Shown here in pieces: positions 33,590 through 43,039 of a DNA stretch of 64,000 nucleotides. The position numbers were made by a program, and so were the translations under genes. The stretch comes from Streptomyces hygroscopicus subsp. hygroscopicus (lineage in GTDB: Bacteria > Actinomycetota > Actinomycetes > Streptomycetales > Streptomycetaceae), in the NCBI RefSeq assembly GCF_030269125.1, contig NZ_BSSM01000022.1, positions 57,117 through 121,116 of the forward strand, read 5' to 3'. A model generated the notes under the pieces. It saw nothing but the letters and a program-made list of their open reading frames with translations, ran no database searches and had not been told where the DNA came from. How positions within the stretch are numbered: the stretch's first letter is position 1; every line of letters starts with the position of its first letter.

Positions 33590-33620
33590 AGATGCCCCGG
33601 ACCCGTGGTCCGGGGCATCT
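33590..33620 (-). terminator. Perfect 14-bp stem terminator
   Basis: AGATGCCCCGGACC (33590-33603), CGT, GGTCCGGGGCATCT (33607-33620) form an uninterrupted 14-bp stem with a three-base loop. It begins five bases past the small membrane-protein stop on the minus strand. It closes the decarboxylase-small-protein unit before the peptidase gene. Confidence 0.75.
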
Positions 33621-33625
33621 CGCCG

Positions 33626-33868
33626 TCAGCGGGTCTGTGCCCATACCGCCAGCAGCCCCACGACGGCCGTCCCCGCCCCGTAGCACGCGCCCCGGAGGAA
33701 CTGGTCGGCCGCGATGCTCCGGTGTCGCGAGATCCACCGCACGGCCTCACGAGCCGTGCGGCCCCAGCACGTCCCCGTGGCGGACAGCCGGCGTCCGAGG
33801 AGCACCCGTCGTCCGGGGGACGCGGCGTTCTCGGTGGGGCACCCTGAACGGGCGCGCCGTACTTTCAT
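33626..33868 (-). CDS. Small basic protein with one C-terminal membrane segment
   Basis: 80 residues from ATG 33868 (AGGTG about ten bases upstream), 112 bp after the decarboxylase. The first ~60 residues are basic (MKVRRARSGCPTEN, SPGRRVLLGRRLSATG, CWGRTAREAVRWISRHRSI). The end, GACYGAGTAVVGLLAVWAQTR, is a short hydrophobic segment with a Gly-rich face. It has three cysteines, no signal peptide and no recognised family. The perfect terminator right after its stop supports that it is a real transcribed gene, perhaps partnering the decarboxylase. Confidence 0.55.
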   Translation of the reverse strand: MKVRRARSGCPTENAASPGRRVLLGRRLSATGTCWGRTAREAVRWISRHRSIAADQFLRGACYGAGTAVVGLLAVWAQTR

Positions 33869-33980
33869 GGCGGTTGCACCTGCCTTCCTCGACGGTGTGT
33901 TCTTCTCCCTGCCGCCGGGCAGCCCGGCGGCAGGGCCCGCGGGCTCGGGCGGCACCGGCCCGCACCGCGGTGACGCGGAC

Positions 33981-35279
33981 TCAGGCGAGGGCCGGCGCAG
34001 GGTGGCCGGCCTGTGCGGGGCGGAACAGCCGGAAGGTGACCCGGCCGTCGGCGTCGACGCGGGCGCCGTGCACGGCGGGTTCGGGCAGGCTGTTGTAGTG
34101 GAAGGGCGTGGAGAAGTAGTAGGCGCCGGTGTCCGGTACGACGACGAGGTCGCCGACGTCGAGCAGGGGCAGCGCACGGTCGCGTGCCAGCAGGTCGCCG
34201 GCGAAGCAGCACGGGCCCGCGACGTCCTGCGGCACGGCCCGGCCGCGCTTGGCCCGGCCACGGGGATCGTGGGCCTCGATCCGCAGCGGCCACGCGTCGG
34301 GGGCGAACACCGTGCGCGTGGCGACCTGTGCGCCGGCGTGGGTGATCGCGATGGGACGTCCTGCGACGGTCTTGGTGTACTCGACGTACGCCGCGGTGAA
34401 CCCGTTCTTGGCCAGCACGGAGCGGCCGAACTCGGTGACGATCTCGTACTCGCCCGAGAACAGGGCCGGCGCGTGCTCACGCAGGTGGTCCACGTAGGTG
34501 TCGAAGCCGGGCGTCGTCTCGTCGCTGTCGAAATTCACCGGGAGCCCTCCCCCGATGTCGATTCCGGTGACCTGTCGTCGGCCGAGGTGGGCGTTGATCT
34601 CCTCGGCGAACTCCACCGCCTTGGAGATGCCCTCCGCCATGAGGGCCAGCGGGCAGCCCTGCGAGCCGACGTGCGTGTGCACCCAGGTGAGCCAGGGACG
34701 GTCCCGGTACGCCTGGAGCAGTCGCCGCCGGTTGCCCTCGTCGTCGAGGGGGATGCCGAACTTCGAGGTCGCGGTGGCCGTGCTCATGGCGCTGATCGAG
34801 CCGGCGCCCACCTGGGGGTTGACGCGCACGCCGAGCCGCGAGCCGGTACGGCTGCCCGCCAGGATCTCGTCGAGCCGCGCGAGTTCCTGGAAGCTGTCCG
34901 CGTTCACCGCGACGCCCAGGCTCAGTGCCCGCGCCAGTTCGGCGCGGGTCTTGGCCGGGGAGTCGAACACGATCCGCGCGGGCTCGAAGCCCGCCTCCAA
35001 CGCCTGGGCGAGTTCGCCGGCGCTGGCGACCTCGCAGCCCATGCCGCCGAGCCGCAGCTCCTCGAGGACGGGGACCAGGCAGTTCGCCTTCGCCGCGAAC
35101 GCGTGCAGGACCCGCACGGAGTCGGGGAACGCGCTCCGCAGGGAGGTGACGGTCTCGTCGAGGCCGTCGAGGTCGACGAAGCAGGCCAGTACGGCCGTCC
35201 CGGGCTCCAGCAGCCCCTGCCGTACGGCCGCCCGCAGAATCCGCTCCCGCCGGCCGGTCCTGTCGAAACCACTCGTCAT
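33981..35279 (-). CDS. PLP-dependent group IV decarboxylase (DAP/ornithine decarboxylase-like)
   Basis: 432 residues from ATG 35279 with GGGAGGGCGC immediately upstream. VLHAFAAKANCLVPVLEELR carries the PLP-binding Lys near residue 65. HTHVGSQGCPLALMAEGI, TGIDIGGGLPVNFDSDE (phosphate-binding Gly triplet) and EYEIVTEFGRSVLAKNG follow. AGPCCFAGDLLARDRALP near residue 365 supplies the conserved Cys of the active-site C-terminal domain. The fold is alanine-racemase-like. Whether the substrate is diaminopimelate, ornithine/lysine or another diamino acid is not clear. The upstream PucR gene is a plausible regulator. Confidence 0.88.
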   Translation of the reverse strand: MTSGFDRTGRRERILRAAVRQGLLEPGTAVLACFVDLDGLDETVTSLRSAFPDSVRVLHAFAAKANCLVPVLEELRLGGMGCEVASAGELAQALEAGFEPARIVFDSPAKTRAELARALSLGVAVNADSFQELARLDEILAGSRTGSRLGVRVNPQVGAGSISAMSTATATSKFGIPLDDEGNRRRLLQAYRDRPWLTWVHTHVGSQGCPLALMAEGISKAVEFAEEINAHLGRRQVTGIDIGGGLPVNFDSDETTPGFDTYVDHLREHAPALFSGEYEIVTEFGRSVLAKNGFTAAYVEYTKTVAGRPIAITHAGAQVATRTVFAPDAWPLRIEAHDPRGRAKRGRAVPQDVAGPCCFAGDLLARDRALPLLDVGDLVVVPDTGAYYFSTPFHYNSLPEPAVHGARVDADGRVTFRLFRPAQAGHPAPALA

Positions 35280-35527
35280 GCGCCCTCCCGAGCCGAGTTC
35301 CCAGCGCCCACGGTTGCCGTGGGACCGTTCACCAGACTCCCGTCGGAGCGGTGCGGGCGTCTTCGTCGGGACTCCCGGTGTTCCGGCGCGCGGTTCTCAC
35401 CGCCGGGCACCACCGCGGACGCGGCACGGCCGCCTTCGTGCCCGAGCACGAAGAAGCCGCCCCTTCTTCGTGGCGGCGCCCGAGCGCGCGGACGCTTCCC
35501 GGTCGTCGCGCTCCCGCGCCCGGGTGC

Positions 35528-37177
35528 TCAGCTCTCCCGGTCGTCGTGGTCCAGCAGGCGCAGTTGCAGCTGGGCGAGGAGGCGGGCGTCCGGACTGCGC
35601 AGATCGAGCCCGGACACCTCGGTGAGCCGGCCGATCCGGTGCCGCAGGCTGTTCGCGTGCACGCCCAACGCCCGTGCGGTGTCCGGTACGTGACCGAAGT
35701 GGTCGAGGTACGCCCGCAGGGTCCGCACCAGGGTGCCCCCGCCGTGGCCCGCGTCGAACGCCACCAGGCGTGCCACCGGCGTATCCGGTGCCAGGGCACA
35801 CCCCTTGAGCCTGTCCAGCATCTCGTTCAGCGCGATCGTCTCGGCCACCTCGCTCGCGAAGGCGACGGTGCGCCGCTCGCCCGCCGAGCGCAGGGCTCTC
35901 AGCGCCAGGTCCGCCGACCTGCGGGACTCGGGCAGGCCCGCCAGGCCGTCGACCACGGTGCCCAGTCCGATCCTCGCCTCGGGCCCGAACACGTCGGCCA
36001 CCTGCCGCGCCAGTGACGCCCCCAGACGTGCGACCTGCTCGACGGCCGCCCGCCCGTCCTGGTGCAGCGCGCTCACCAGGACCAGGGCCCCCTGGTCGAC
36101 CGGCACCACCACGGGCGTCAGGTCGTACACGCCGCAGCGCACCGTCAGCAGCGCGCACAGCCTTCCGGTCTCCTCCCCCTTGCAGGAGGCCCCGGGGCGT
36201 ACGGCCAGGACGGCGCAGTGTCCGTGCACCGGGATCCCGGTGCGCTCGGCGAGTACACCGGCGGACCCCCGTCCGTCGAGCAGCGCGCGGGCCGCGTCCT
36301 CGACCAGCCGGGCCTGCGCGCGGTGCGAGCGGTGATGGAGGAGGTGCGCGGCGGCCACCCGCGCCGCCGAGCGCAGCGCGTCGGCGGCGTGCGGCGGGAG
36401 GTCTCCCCCCGCGGCCGCCACCCAGATGGAGCCCAGGACCTCTCCGCCCGCCCGGACGGCCACCACCAGGCGTTCGGGATTCTCCCCGTGCGCCGGCCGG
36501 TGGATGACGTCCCCCGAACCCCACAGCGCCCGGAAGAACCCGGCCTCCCGCATGGCCGCCACGCGCCACTCGGGGACCCGGCGGCCGAGGATCGTCAGTC
36601 GGCGCAGCTCGTCCACGTCCTCCTTGGTGGACGAGTACGCCAGGACCCGGGACTCCACGTCCTCGATCGTCACCGCGCCCCCGACCAGGACCGCCACCGC
36701 GTCGGCCAGCCCGTTCATGTCACCGGGCGCCAGGGCCGCGAGGGCCGGGTCGGCGGGGACCCCGGACAGGACCAGACCGGCCCGCAGCGCGCCGACCAAC
36801 TCGGTCCAGCCGCACCACGCCGTCCGGAAGAGCACCGCGGTGCCGGCGTCCTCGGCCGCCGCCCGCAGCGCGTCCGGGGGCCGCCCCGACCTCCCCGGCC
36901 CGAAGACCACCGCGGCCGCTCCCGAACCGGCGGCCTCGCGCACGGCCTCGACGGCGGCGGCCGACTGCGGGTCGACGCCCACGGCCAGCAACACCTGCCC
37001 CCGCGGCGGCCCCGGCTCCAGGGGGTCCAGCACCGCGACCCCCTCGACCGTGACGCCCAGACCGCGCGGAGCCACACAGGGTTCCAGCGCGCCCGCCCCC
37101 ATGACCGACAGCAGTCTTTCCAGCGTCGGGCCCGCCGCCGCGGCGCCCTCGCGCCCGGCCGTTCCGTCCGGCACCAC
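35528..37177 (-). CDS. PucR-family transcriptional regulator
   Basis: 549 residues from GTG 37177, chosen for GGAGG seven bases upstream; an in-frame GTG at 37228 lacks an RBS. The N-terminal part (PTLERLLSVMGAGALEP, VTVEGVAVLDPLEPG) is a PucR purine-catabolism-like domain. The centre has a GAF-like/CdaR region. The C-terminus TLRAYLDHFGHVPDTARALG, VHANSLRHRIGRLTEVSGLD is the HTH_30 DNA-binding domain. Such regulators respond to purines, sugars or amino acids. It lies 248 bp upstream of the PLP decarboxylase on the same strand and may control it. Confidence 0.88.
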   Translation of the reverse strand: MVPDGTAGREGAAAAGPTLERLLSVMGAGALEPCVAPRGLGVTVEGVAVLDPLEPGPPRGQVLLAVGVDPQSAAAVEAVREAAGSGAAAVVFGPGRSGRPPDALRAAAEDAGTAVLFRTAWCGWTELVGALRAGLVLSGVPADPALAALAPGDMNGLADAVAVLVGGAVTIEDVESRVLAYSSTKEDVDELRRLTILGRRVPEWRVAAMREAGFFRALWGSGDVIHRPAHGENPERLVVAVRAGGEVLGSIWVAAAGGDLPPHAADALRSAARVAAAHLLHHRSHRAQARLVEDAARALLDGRGSAGVLAERTGIPVHGHCAVLAVRPGASCKGEETGRLCALLTVRCGVYDLTPVVVPVDQGALVLVSALHQDGRAAVEQVARLGASLARQVADVFGPEARIGLGTVVDGLAGLPESRRSADLALRALRSAGERRTVAFASEVAETIALNEMLDRLKGCALAPDTPVARLVAFDAGHGGGTLVRTLRAYLDHFGHVPDTARALGVHANSLRHRIGRLTEVSGLDLRSPDARLLAQLQLRLLDHDDRES

Positions 37178-37503
37178 CCGGCCCCCTCCCCCGGCGCGTC
37201 GCGCCACGGCGAGTGTAGGAGGAGCCACGGGACCGACGCGAGGCGTGTGGGCGAGGGCGACCGGATGACGACGCGGAACGCGGGGAGTCGGCCGGCCCCG
37301 GGGCCCGTCCGGTCGCCGGCCGCCGGCGTCGTCGGGCAGGAGGCGGGAAGCGCCTGGATGCCGGCGGCCCCCATGAGGCCCGGGGGCTCGGGCGCGGGAC
37401 CGCGGCTTCCCGATCGACGTGCCGGGCCCCGTGCGGATCGGCCGTCGGCCTGGCCCACCCGCTTCGGTACGCGATGCGCCCGAAAGCGCCCTAAGCTGCG
37501 GCC

Positions 37504-38391
37504 ATGCGCATGCGTCCGATCGTCGGCCCCGTACCCGACACCGGTATACGCCCCGCCGGCGGGATGGACGAGATCGCCGGGCAGCTGGCCGCCGGCAAGG
37601 TCGCGGTCCTGACCGGGGCCGGGATCTCCACGGAGTCCGGCATCCCCGACTACCGAGGCGCGAGCGGGCGGCACCGGCGGCACTCCCCCATGACGTACCA
37701 GGACTTCGTCGCGGACGAGGAGAACCGGCGCCGCTACTGGGCCCGCGGCTACGTCGGGCGCCGCGCCGTCGCCGAGGCCCGGCCCAACGCCGGGCACCAC
37801 GCCGTACAGGCGCTGCGCGTCGGCGGGTACGTGGACGCCGTGATCACCCAGAACGTGGACGGGCTGCACCAGGCCGCCGGGACGACGGACGCCGTCGCCC
37901 TGCACGGCAGCCTGGACCGCGTCGTCTGCCTCGGGTGCGGGACGATCGGTCCCCGCGACGAACTCGATGCCAGGCTGCTCGCCGCCAACGGCGAGTTCCT
38001 GGCCGCGCAGGGCGCCGCCGCGCTCCGGGTGAACCCCGACGGCGACGTCGAACTGCCCGACGACGTCGTCCGCGCGTTCCGCGTCGTGCCGTGCGACCGG
38101 TGCGGCGGGGTGCTCAAGCCCTACGTCGTGTTCTTCGGCGAGAACGTGCCCAAACCCCGTACCCAGCACTGCTTCGACCTGATCGACGCGGCCGACTCAC
38201 TGCTCGTGCTCGGCTCGTCGCTGGCCGTCCTGTCGGGACTGCGGTTCGTGCGGCGCGCCGCGAAGGACGGCAAGCCCGTCTCCCTCATCAACCTCGGCCC
38301 GACGCGCGGCGACGACCTCGCGCACGCGCACGTGGCGCTGCCGCTCGGCCGGGCACTCACCGAACTGACCGAGCGCCTCGGCCTTGCCTGA
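37504..38391 (+). CDS. Sirtuin (Sir2-family NAD-dependent protein deacylase)
   Basis: 295 residues from ATG 37504, with an in-frame ATG at 37510; no strong RBS. NAD site: VAVLTGAGISTESGIPDYRG near residue 35. VDAVITQNVDGLHQAAG holds QNVD, and VALHGSLDRVVCLGCG has the catalytic His and first zinc pair. VVPCDRCGGVLKPYVVFFGE gives the second CxxC pair, and LLVLGSSLAVLSGLRFV the C-terminal Rossmann motif. It removes acyl groups from lysine with NAD+ consumption. The motif order fits class II (SIRT4-like) bacterial enzymes. It is a single gene with no clear operon partner. Confidence 0.93.
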   Translation: MRMRPIVGPVPDTGIRPAGGMDEIAGQLAAGKVAVLTGAGISTESGIPDYRGASGRHRRHSPMTYQDFVADEENRRRYWARGYVGRRAVAEARPNAGHHAVQALRVGGYVDAVITQNVDGLHQAAGTTDAVALHGSLDRVVCLGCGTIGPRDELDARLLAANGEFLAAQGAAALRVNPDGDVELPDDVVRAFRVVPCDRCGGVLKPYVVFFGENVPKPRTQHCFDLIDAADSLLVLGSSLAVLSGLRFVRRAAKDGKPVSLINLGPTRGDDLAHAHVALPLGRALTELTERLGLA

Positions 38392-38824
38392 ACCGGACCC
38401 GTGCGCGGTGTCCGCCGGCCGGATGCCCGGTGGGTCGGCGGACACGGCCGGGGAGGAGGCCGCGGGGCGCTCGATGCCGTACCGGTCCGCGGGGGCGGTC
38501 GGCGATCGAGCGACCTGGCGCAGGGAGGCGACGAGCCGCTCCGTCTCCTCGTGGCCGGTCTCGGTCGCCTGGCCGCCCCCGCCCTGTTCCTCCCACCCGC
38601 GCCGCAAGATCGCCTCGGTCCGCGCCCCGGTCCGCCCGCACCATGGCGTGGTCCTGGTACCGGGCCGCGGAGACGGTCTGTTCGGCCCACCGCCGGGCGC
38701 GGGACCGCTGCTGCGCGGCCTCCACGGTCGGCACCCCGGTGGGACCGCCGTCGCCGACGTCGTTCGCCCGGATCCAGCCGCGGCGGCGCTGCGCGTCCGC
38801 CCGCGGCCGGTCGTCCTCCTCCAT
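38390..38824 (-). pseudogene. Probable frameshifted gene of unknown function downstream of a GNAT gene
   Basis: From ATG 38824, 26 bp after the acetyltransferase stop, a frame with strongly G/C third positions reads VEAAQQRSRARRWAEQTVSA and ARYQDHAMVRADRG. At about 38630 this codon bias moves to the next frame, continuing ARTEAILRRGWEEQGGGGQA, TETGHEETERLVASLRQVAR, and SPTAPADRYGIERPAAS. No stop occurs before the antisense sir2 gene. The switch of coding-like bias suggests a ~140-residue protein broken by a one-base change. I recognise no domain, and the claim rests only on codon bias. Confidence 0.3.
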
Positions 38825-38849
38825 GATCCGGCCGTCCGGCCCGGGTACG

Positions 38850-39392
38850 TCAGGCGTGTTCGCGAGACGCGTTCGGCAGCGGCAGGTCCCCGCTGTAGCG
38901 GACTTCGGGGACCTGAACGCCGTTGACCGACCAGTCCGCGGTCGCGCCGTCCGGTGCGAAACCGCTCCGCTCGTAGAAGCGGCGCGCCCGTGCGTTGTCG
39001 GCGATCACCCACAACACGAGCCTGCCGAACGACCGTTCGTGGGCGGCGGCGAGGATGTGCCGCATCAGTGCTCTGCCGATTCCGGTGCCGAGGCGGTCAG
39101 GGGCCGCGTAGAGGGCGAGGAGTTCGCCGTCCTGGGGTTCGCGGTCGTCCTCCCGGGAAGGACCGAGCGCCGCCCAGCCGACGACGGCGCCGTCTTCTTC
39201 GGCGACGAGATGCACCGCTGTGCCCGTGCCTCGTCCGAACATGTCACGTCGTACGCGGGCGTCTTCCGTCACCGTGAGCGCGTCCAGATAGTCCTGCGGG
39301 ACCATGCCCGTGTAGGCGGCTTTCCAGCCGTTCACCCGCACCGTGGAAACACCGTGGATGTCTCCTTCACGCATGGGGCGCACCCGTATCAT
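38850..39392 (-). CDS. GNAT-family N-acetyltransferase
   Basis: 180 residues from ATG 39392. IRVRPMREGDIHGVSTVRVN is a standard GNAT start. AVVGWAALGPSRED is motif D and ELLALYAAPDRLGTGIGRAL supplies the RxxGxG-like acetyl-CoA loop (APDRLGTGIG). RLVLWVIADNARARRFYERS and GFAPDGATADWSVNG form motif B. It acetylates an unknown amine. The frameshifted small gene follows it closely, and the amino-acid permease lies upstream on the same strand (73 bp). Confidence 0.9.
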   Translation of the reverse strand: MIRVRPMREGDIHGVSTVRVNGWKAAYTGMVPQDYLDALTVTEDARVRRDMFGRGTGTAVHLVAEEDGAVVGWAALGPSREDDREPQDGELLALYAAPDRLGTGIGRALMRHILAAAHERSFGRLVLWVIADNARARRFYERSGFAPDGATADWSVNGVQVPEVRYSGDLPLPNASREHA

Positions 39393-39465
39393 GCGCTGAT
39401 CGTAGCCGGACGAGGGGGAGTTGCCCGCTCGACGGCATGGCCGCGCGCGGTCGGTGCCGAACGTG

Positions 39466-40740
39466 TCACGGGTTGCGGGCGGCCACGACGCGCCGGATTC
39501 CGTGGACGGCCGCGCCGAAGGCCAGCACCCCCGCCCCCGTGACGATCGAGGAGGGCGGGAGGGCGAAGGCCAGTGCCAGGCAGCCCGTCAGTCCGAGGGC
39601 GGGGACCAGTCGGCCGGGTCGGCCCTCGGCGGGGGTGAGGGTCCAGGCGGAGGCGTTGGCGATGGCGTAGTAGGCGAGCACGCCGAAGGAGGAGAAGCCG
39701 ATCGCGCCGCGCACGTCCACCGTCGCGGCCAGGACCGCGACCACGGCGCCCACCAGCAGTTCGGCCCGGTGCGGCACCTTGAAGCGCGGGTGGACGGCGG
39801 CCAGGACGTGCGGCAGGTGCCGGTCGCGTGCCATGGCCAGGGTGGTGCGGGAGACACCGAGGATCAGCGCGAGGAGTGAGCCGAGCGCGGCCACGGCGGC
39901 TCCGGCGCGTACGACCGGGGCCAGCCAGGCGGCGCCCGCCGCCCGGACCGCGTCCGACAGCGGCGCCGCCGCCCGTGCCAGTCCCGCGGGGCCGAGGACG
40001 GTCAGGACCGCGACGGAGACGGCGGCGTAGACGACCAGGGTGATGCCGAGAGCGAGCGGGATGGCCCGGGGGATGGTGCGGGCGGGGTCGCGCACCTCCT
40101 CGCCGAGCGTGGCGATGCGGGCGTAGCCGGCGAACGCGAAGAACAGGAGGCCCGCGGCCTGGAGTACACCGCCGGCGGCGGCGTCCGAGCCGATGTCCAG
40201 CCGGGCCGCCGCCGCGGCGCCGGAGGTCAGGGTGGCCACCACCACGGCGGCGAGAACCGCCAGGACCACCGCCACGACGGCGCGGGTCAGCAGCGCGGAC
40301 TTCTGCACCCCGGCGTAGTTCACGGCGGTCAGCGCCACTACGGCGGCCACCGCCACGGCGTGGGCCTGGCCCGGCCACACGTACGAACCGACGGTGAGCG
40401 CCATGGCCGCGCAGGAGGCGGTCTTGCCGACCACGAAGGACCACCCGGCGAGGTAGCCCCAGAAGTCGCCGAGGCGTTCACGGCCGTAGACGTACGTGCC
40501 GCCCGAGGCCGGGTAGCGGGCGGCGAGCCGGGCGGAGGACGTGGCGTTGCAGTACGCGACCACGGCGGCGAGCGCCAGACCGATCAGCAGCCCGGAGCCG
40601 GCGGACCGCGCGGCGGGGGCGAGGGCGGCGAAGATCCCGGCGCCGATCATCGATCCGAGGCCGATCACCACGGCGTCGAAGACCCCGAGCCCGCGGTGCA
40701 GTTCGCCCGGTGTGCCGACGGCGGTCGATGACTTGTCCAT
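39466..40740 (-). CDS. APC-superfamily amino-acid permease
   Basis: 424 residues from ATG 40740 (GAGGAAG nine bases upstream). About 12 hydrophobic segments. VVIGLGSMIGAGIFAALAP in TM1 is the APC unwound-helix G-S/A-x-I-G signature. LAARYPASGGTYVYGRERLG follows TM2-3, and FFAFAGYARIATLGEEVRDP lies in TM6 with the family's FxxF-x-G pattern. It is a cytoplasmic-membrane cation:amino-acid symporter or exchanger, substrate unknown. A longer frame upstream of ATG 40740 is not supported. Confidence 0.9.
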   Translation of the reverse strand: MDKSSTAVGTPGELHRGLGVFDAVVIGLGSMIGAGIFAALAPAARSAGSGLLIGLALAAVVAYCNATSSARLAARYPASGGTYVYGRERLGDFWGYLAGWSFVVGKTASCAAMALTVGSYVWPGQAHAVAVAAVVALTAVNYAGVQKSALLTRAVVAVVLAVLAAVVVATLTSGAAAAARLDIGSDAAAGGVLQAAGLLFFAFAGYARIATLGEEVRDPARTIPRAIPLALGITLVVYAAVSVAVLTVLGPAGLARAAAPLSDAVRAAGAAWLAPVVRAGAAVAALGSLLALILGVSRTTLAMARDRHLPHVLAAVHPRFKVPHRAELLVGAVVAVLAATVDVRGAIGFSSFGVLAYYAIANASAWTLTPAEGRPGRLVPALGLTGCLALAFALPPSSIVTGAGVLAFGAAVHGIRRVVAARNP

Positions 40741-41128
40741 GGCCTGCTTCCTCGGTGGCGCATCCGCCGTTGTCACGTGCTCCGACACCGGGAGACGATA
40801 CGTGAACCGGTCCGATGGCGGACGGCGGCCAGGGGGGCGGAAGCGTGCCCGAAGGCCCCCGGCGCTTGGCTTGAACTCGGCGGTGCGGACCCCCACGAGG
40901 TTCCACGCCGGACAGACCGCCTCTCCTGGCCACAGCAGCCGCTCGCCGACCCGGAGTTCGACGCCTTCACCGCCGGAGGGCGGCACCGGCGGCACCGGCG
41001 TCCGCGCGGTGGACCTGCCGCCCGGCGCAGCGGCCCCCCGTCAGACGCGTATCAGACCCGCGTCAGCGGTCCCTGCCAGTCTTGTACACGTGAACGGCAC
41101 CCGGGCAGCGACCGGGAGCCGGGAGCGA

Positions 41129-41226
<98 letters not shown>

Positions 41227-41409
41227 GACCGGCCGGGGAACGGACACTCCCCCGGCAATCCCGTCGACGGCCGCCCCGCCGCGACCAACCCGGTGGGCGC
41301 GGGGATTTCGGGGAGTTCGGGAGCACCCGGATGAGGCCGGACCCCTGCCGTCGGCACGACAGGCGGAGGAGACCGCGAGCCCGCCGGCGGCGGGTGGCAG
41401 GCTTGGTGC

Positions 41410-42126
41410 GTGCTGATCGAGGGATACGACGACGAGCCCCTGGTCGCCGGCGAACCGCTGGTGACCCGTCCGGGCTTCTGGGCGAACCATCTGTGGGGCC
41501 CGTGCTGCCGTGACGCGGGTGCCGAACCGGAGTGGTTCGGCGGTGACGGAGCCGACGTCGACGCCATGTCCGAGGTGCTCATGGACCCCGAGCGGTGGCC
41601 GGTGTTCCGGTTGCCGATCGAGGGCGGGTACGAGGCCGTGGTGATCTATCGCAACCTCGTCGGAGACCACGGAGTCGATTACCTCCTCGTCCACCCGGAC
41701 CGGCGCACCCCCCAGCACATCGCGAGCTGGTACGGGGAGTTGGAGGGTGACAGCCTGACGTGGGGCGAACTCGTCCGCATCGCCGACGGTGCGGGTTCCG
41801 TGGCCGAGGGCGTGCTGGACCCCGCCGCCCGTCTCCTGCTGCTGCTTCCCCTGCTGGCCGGGTACCCCCTGCCCGGCGAGGCACCGGCGAAGCTCCGGTC
41901 CGCTCTGATCGCGGCAGGAGTCCCCCGGGACATCGCCCCGGTCACGGCTGGGCACCTGCTGGAACACGCGGCGGGGAGCGCGTGGCACGACCCCGCGTGG
42001 GGTTCGCCGCTCAGCGGCGGCTCAGGCGGTCCCGGTTCCACGGGAGGCGTCGTGCCGGCGCGCCTGGGTACCGGCCCCCGGGAGACGGTCCGTTCGTCCG
42101 TGGCCTTCCCCAGGGGGCAGGGGTGA
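41410..42126 (+). CDS. Hypothetical protein of actinobacterial type
   Basis: 238 residues from GTG 41410. Coding bias and sense content are good through residue ~195 (LIEGYDDEPLVAGEPLVTRP, WPVFRLPIEGGYEAVVIYRN, DYLLVHPDRRTPQHIASWYG, LPLPLLAG-like Leu-rich turn, HLLEHAAGSAWHDPAW). No signal peptide or TM segment is visible, so it is probably soluble. I do not recognise a domain. The last ~40 residues (GGSGGPGSTGG onwards) look low-complexity and may be beyond the ancestral end. It follows the tRNA-like gene by 180 bp. Confidence 0.7.
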   Translation: MLIEGYDDEPLVAGEPLVTRPGFWANHLWGPCCRDAGAEPEWFGGDGADVDAMSEVLMDPERWPVFRLPIEGGYEAVVIYRNLVGDHGVDYLLVHPDRRTPQHIASWYGELEGDSLTWGELVRIADGAGSVAEGVLDPAARLLLLLPLLAGYPLPGEAPAKLRSALIAAGVPRDIAPVTAGHLLEHAAGSAWHDPAWGSPLSGGSGGPGSTGGVVPARLGTGPRETVRSSVAFPRGQG

Positions 42127-42209
42127 CCCGCGGGCCATGACGGCCGTCCGCGACGCGCCCCGGACCAGGCGGAGTTGCCCGACCACGGGCCCCCGGCCAG
42201 CGGCGTGGT

Positions 42210-43036
42210 GTCGAGGTAGCGGAGACGTACGCCCGCTGGTACACCATGTCCCGGCCGCAGCAGGACGCGATCGAGTCGCCCGGCGCCTGGCTGACGGCCG
42301 TCGCCACCCGTGTCTGCCTGGACCTGCTCGGTTCGGCGCGGGGCCGGCGCGAGCGCCATGTGGGCGAACGGGTCCCGGAGCCGCTGCCCGAGCGGACCGC
42401 GTGGGTCGGCGCGCCGGCGGGGACCGCCGCGGACCCGGCCGACCGGGTCACCCTGGACGAGTCGGTCGGCATGGCCTTCCTCGTCGCGCTCGAATCGATG
42501 ACCCCGGCCCAGCGCGTCGCGCTCATCCCGCACGACGTCTTGCGCTGCTCCTTCGCGGAGATCTCCGAGATCACCGGCCGTACCGCGCCGGCGTGCCGCC
42601 GGCCGGCCTCCTCGGCCCGCCGGGTCCGCGCCCTGCGGCAGGCCGGGGCCCCGGCAGCCCGGCAGGCCGTCCTCGTGCGGACTTCAGGCGGGCGTGGGAG
42701 GCCCGGGACATCGACGCGCTGGTCGGACTCCTCGACCCCGACGCCACGTTCACCGCGGACGGCGGCGGTCTGGCCAGGGCCGCGCTCCACCTGATCGAGA
42801 GCGGCCCGCGGATCGCCCGCTACCTGGCCACCCTCGCCGGGAGGACACCGGCCAGCCTGGACACCCTGGAACGGACGGTCGACGGACGGCCCGGTCTGAT
42901 GGCGCGGTGGGAAGGGGCCACCGTCGCGGTGTACGCGTTCGATGTCGTGGACGACCGGATCAGGTCCGTCCGGGCCGTCCGCGATCCCGACAAGCTGCGC
43001 CCGTGGCGGGGCAGCGGTGGGCCGGAGGCGGTCTGA
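42210..43036 (+). pseudogene. SigJ-type (ECF41-like) sigma factor, 5'-truncated and frameshifted
   Basis: The frame around ATG 42246 reads EVAETYARWYTMS and DAIESPGAWLTAVATRVCLD, then ALESMTPAQRVALIPHDVLR and EISEITGRTAPACRRPAS: the end of sigma region 2 and region 4. The ~45 residues of region 2.1-2.4 that should precede it are missing. Near 42679 one base is lost, and the SnoaL-like C-terminal domain continues in another frame (DFRRAWEARDIDALVGLLD, PDATFTADGGGLARAAL, PDKLRPW). Intact members are ~300 residues with a fused regulatory SnoaL domain. Both lesions make it non-functional. Confidence 0.8.
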
Positions 43037-43039
43037 ACG

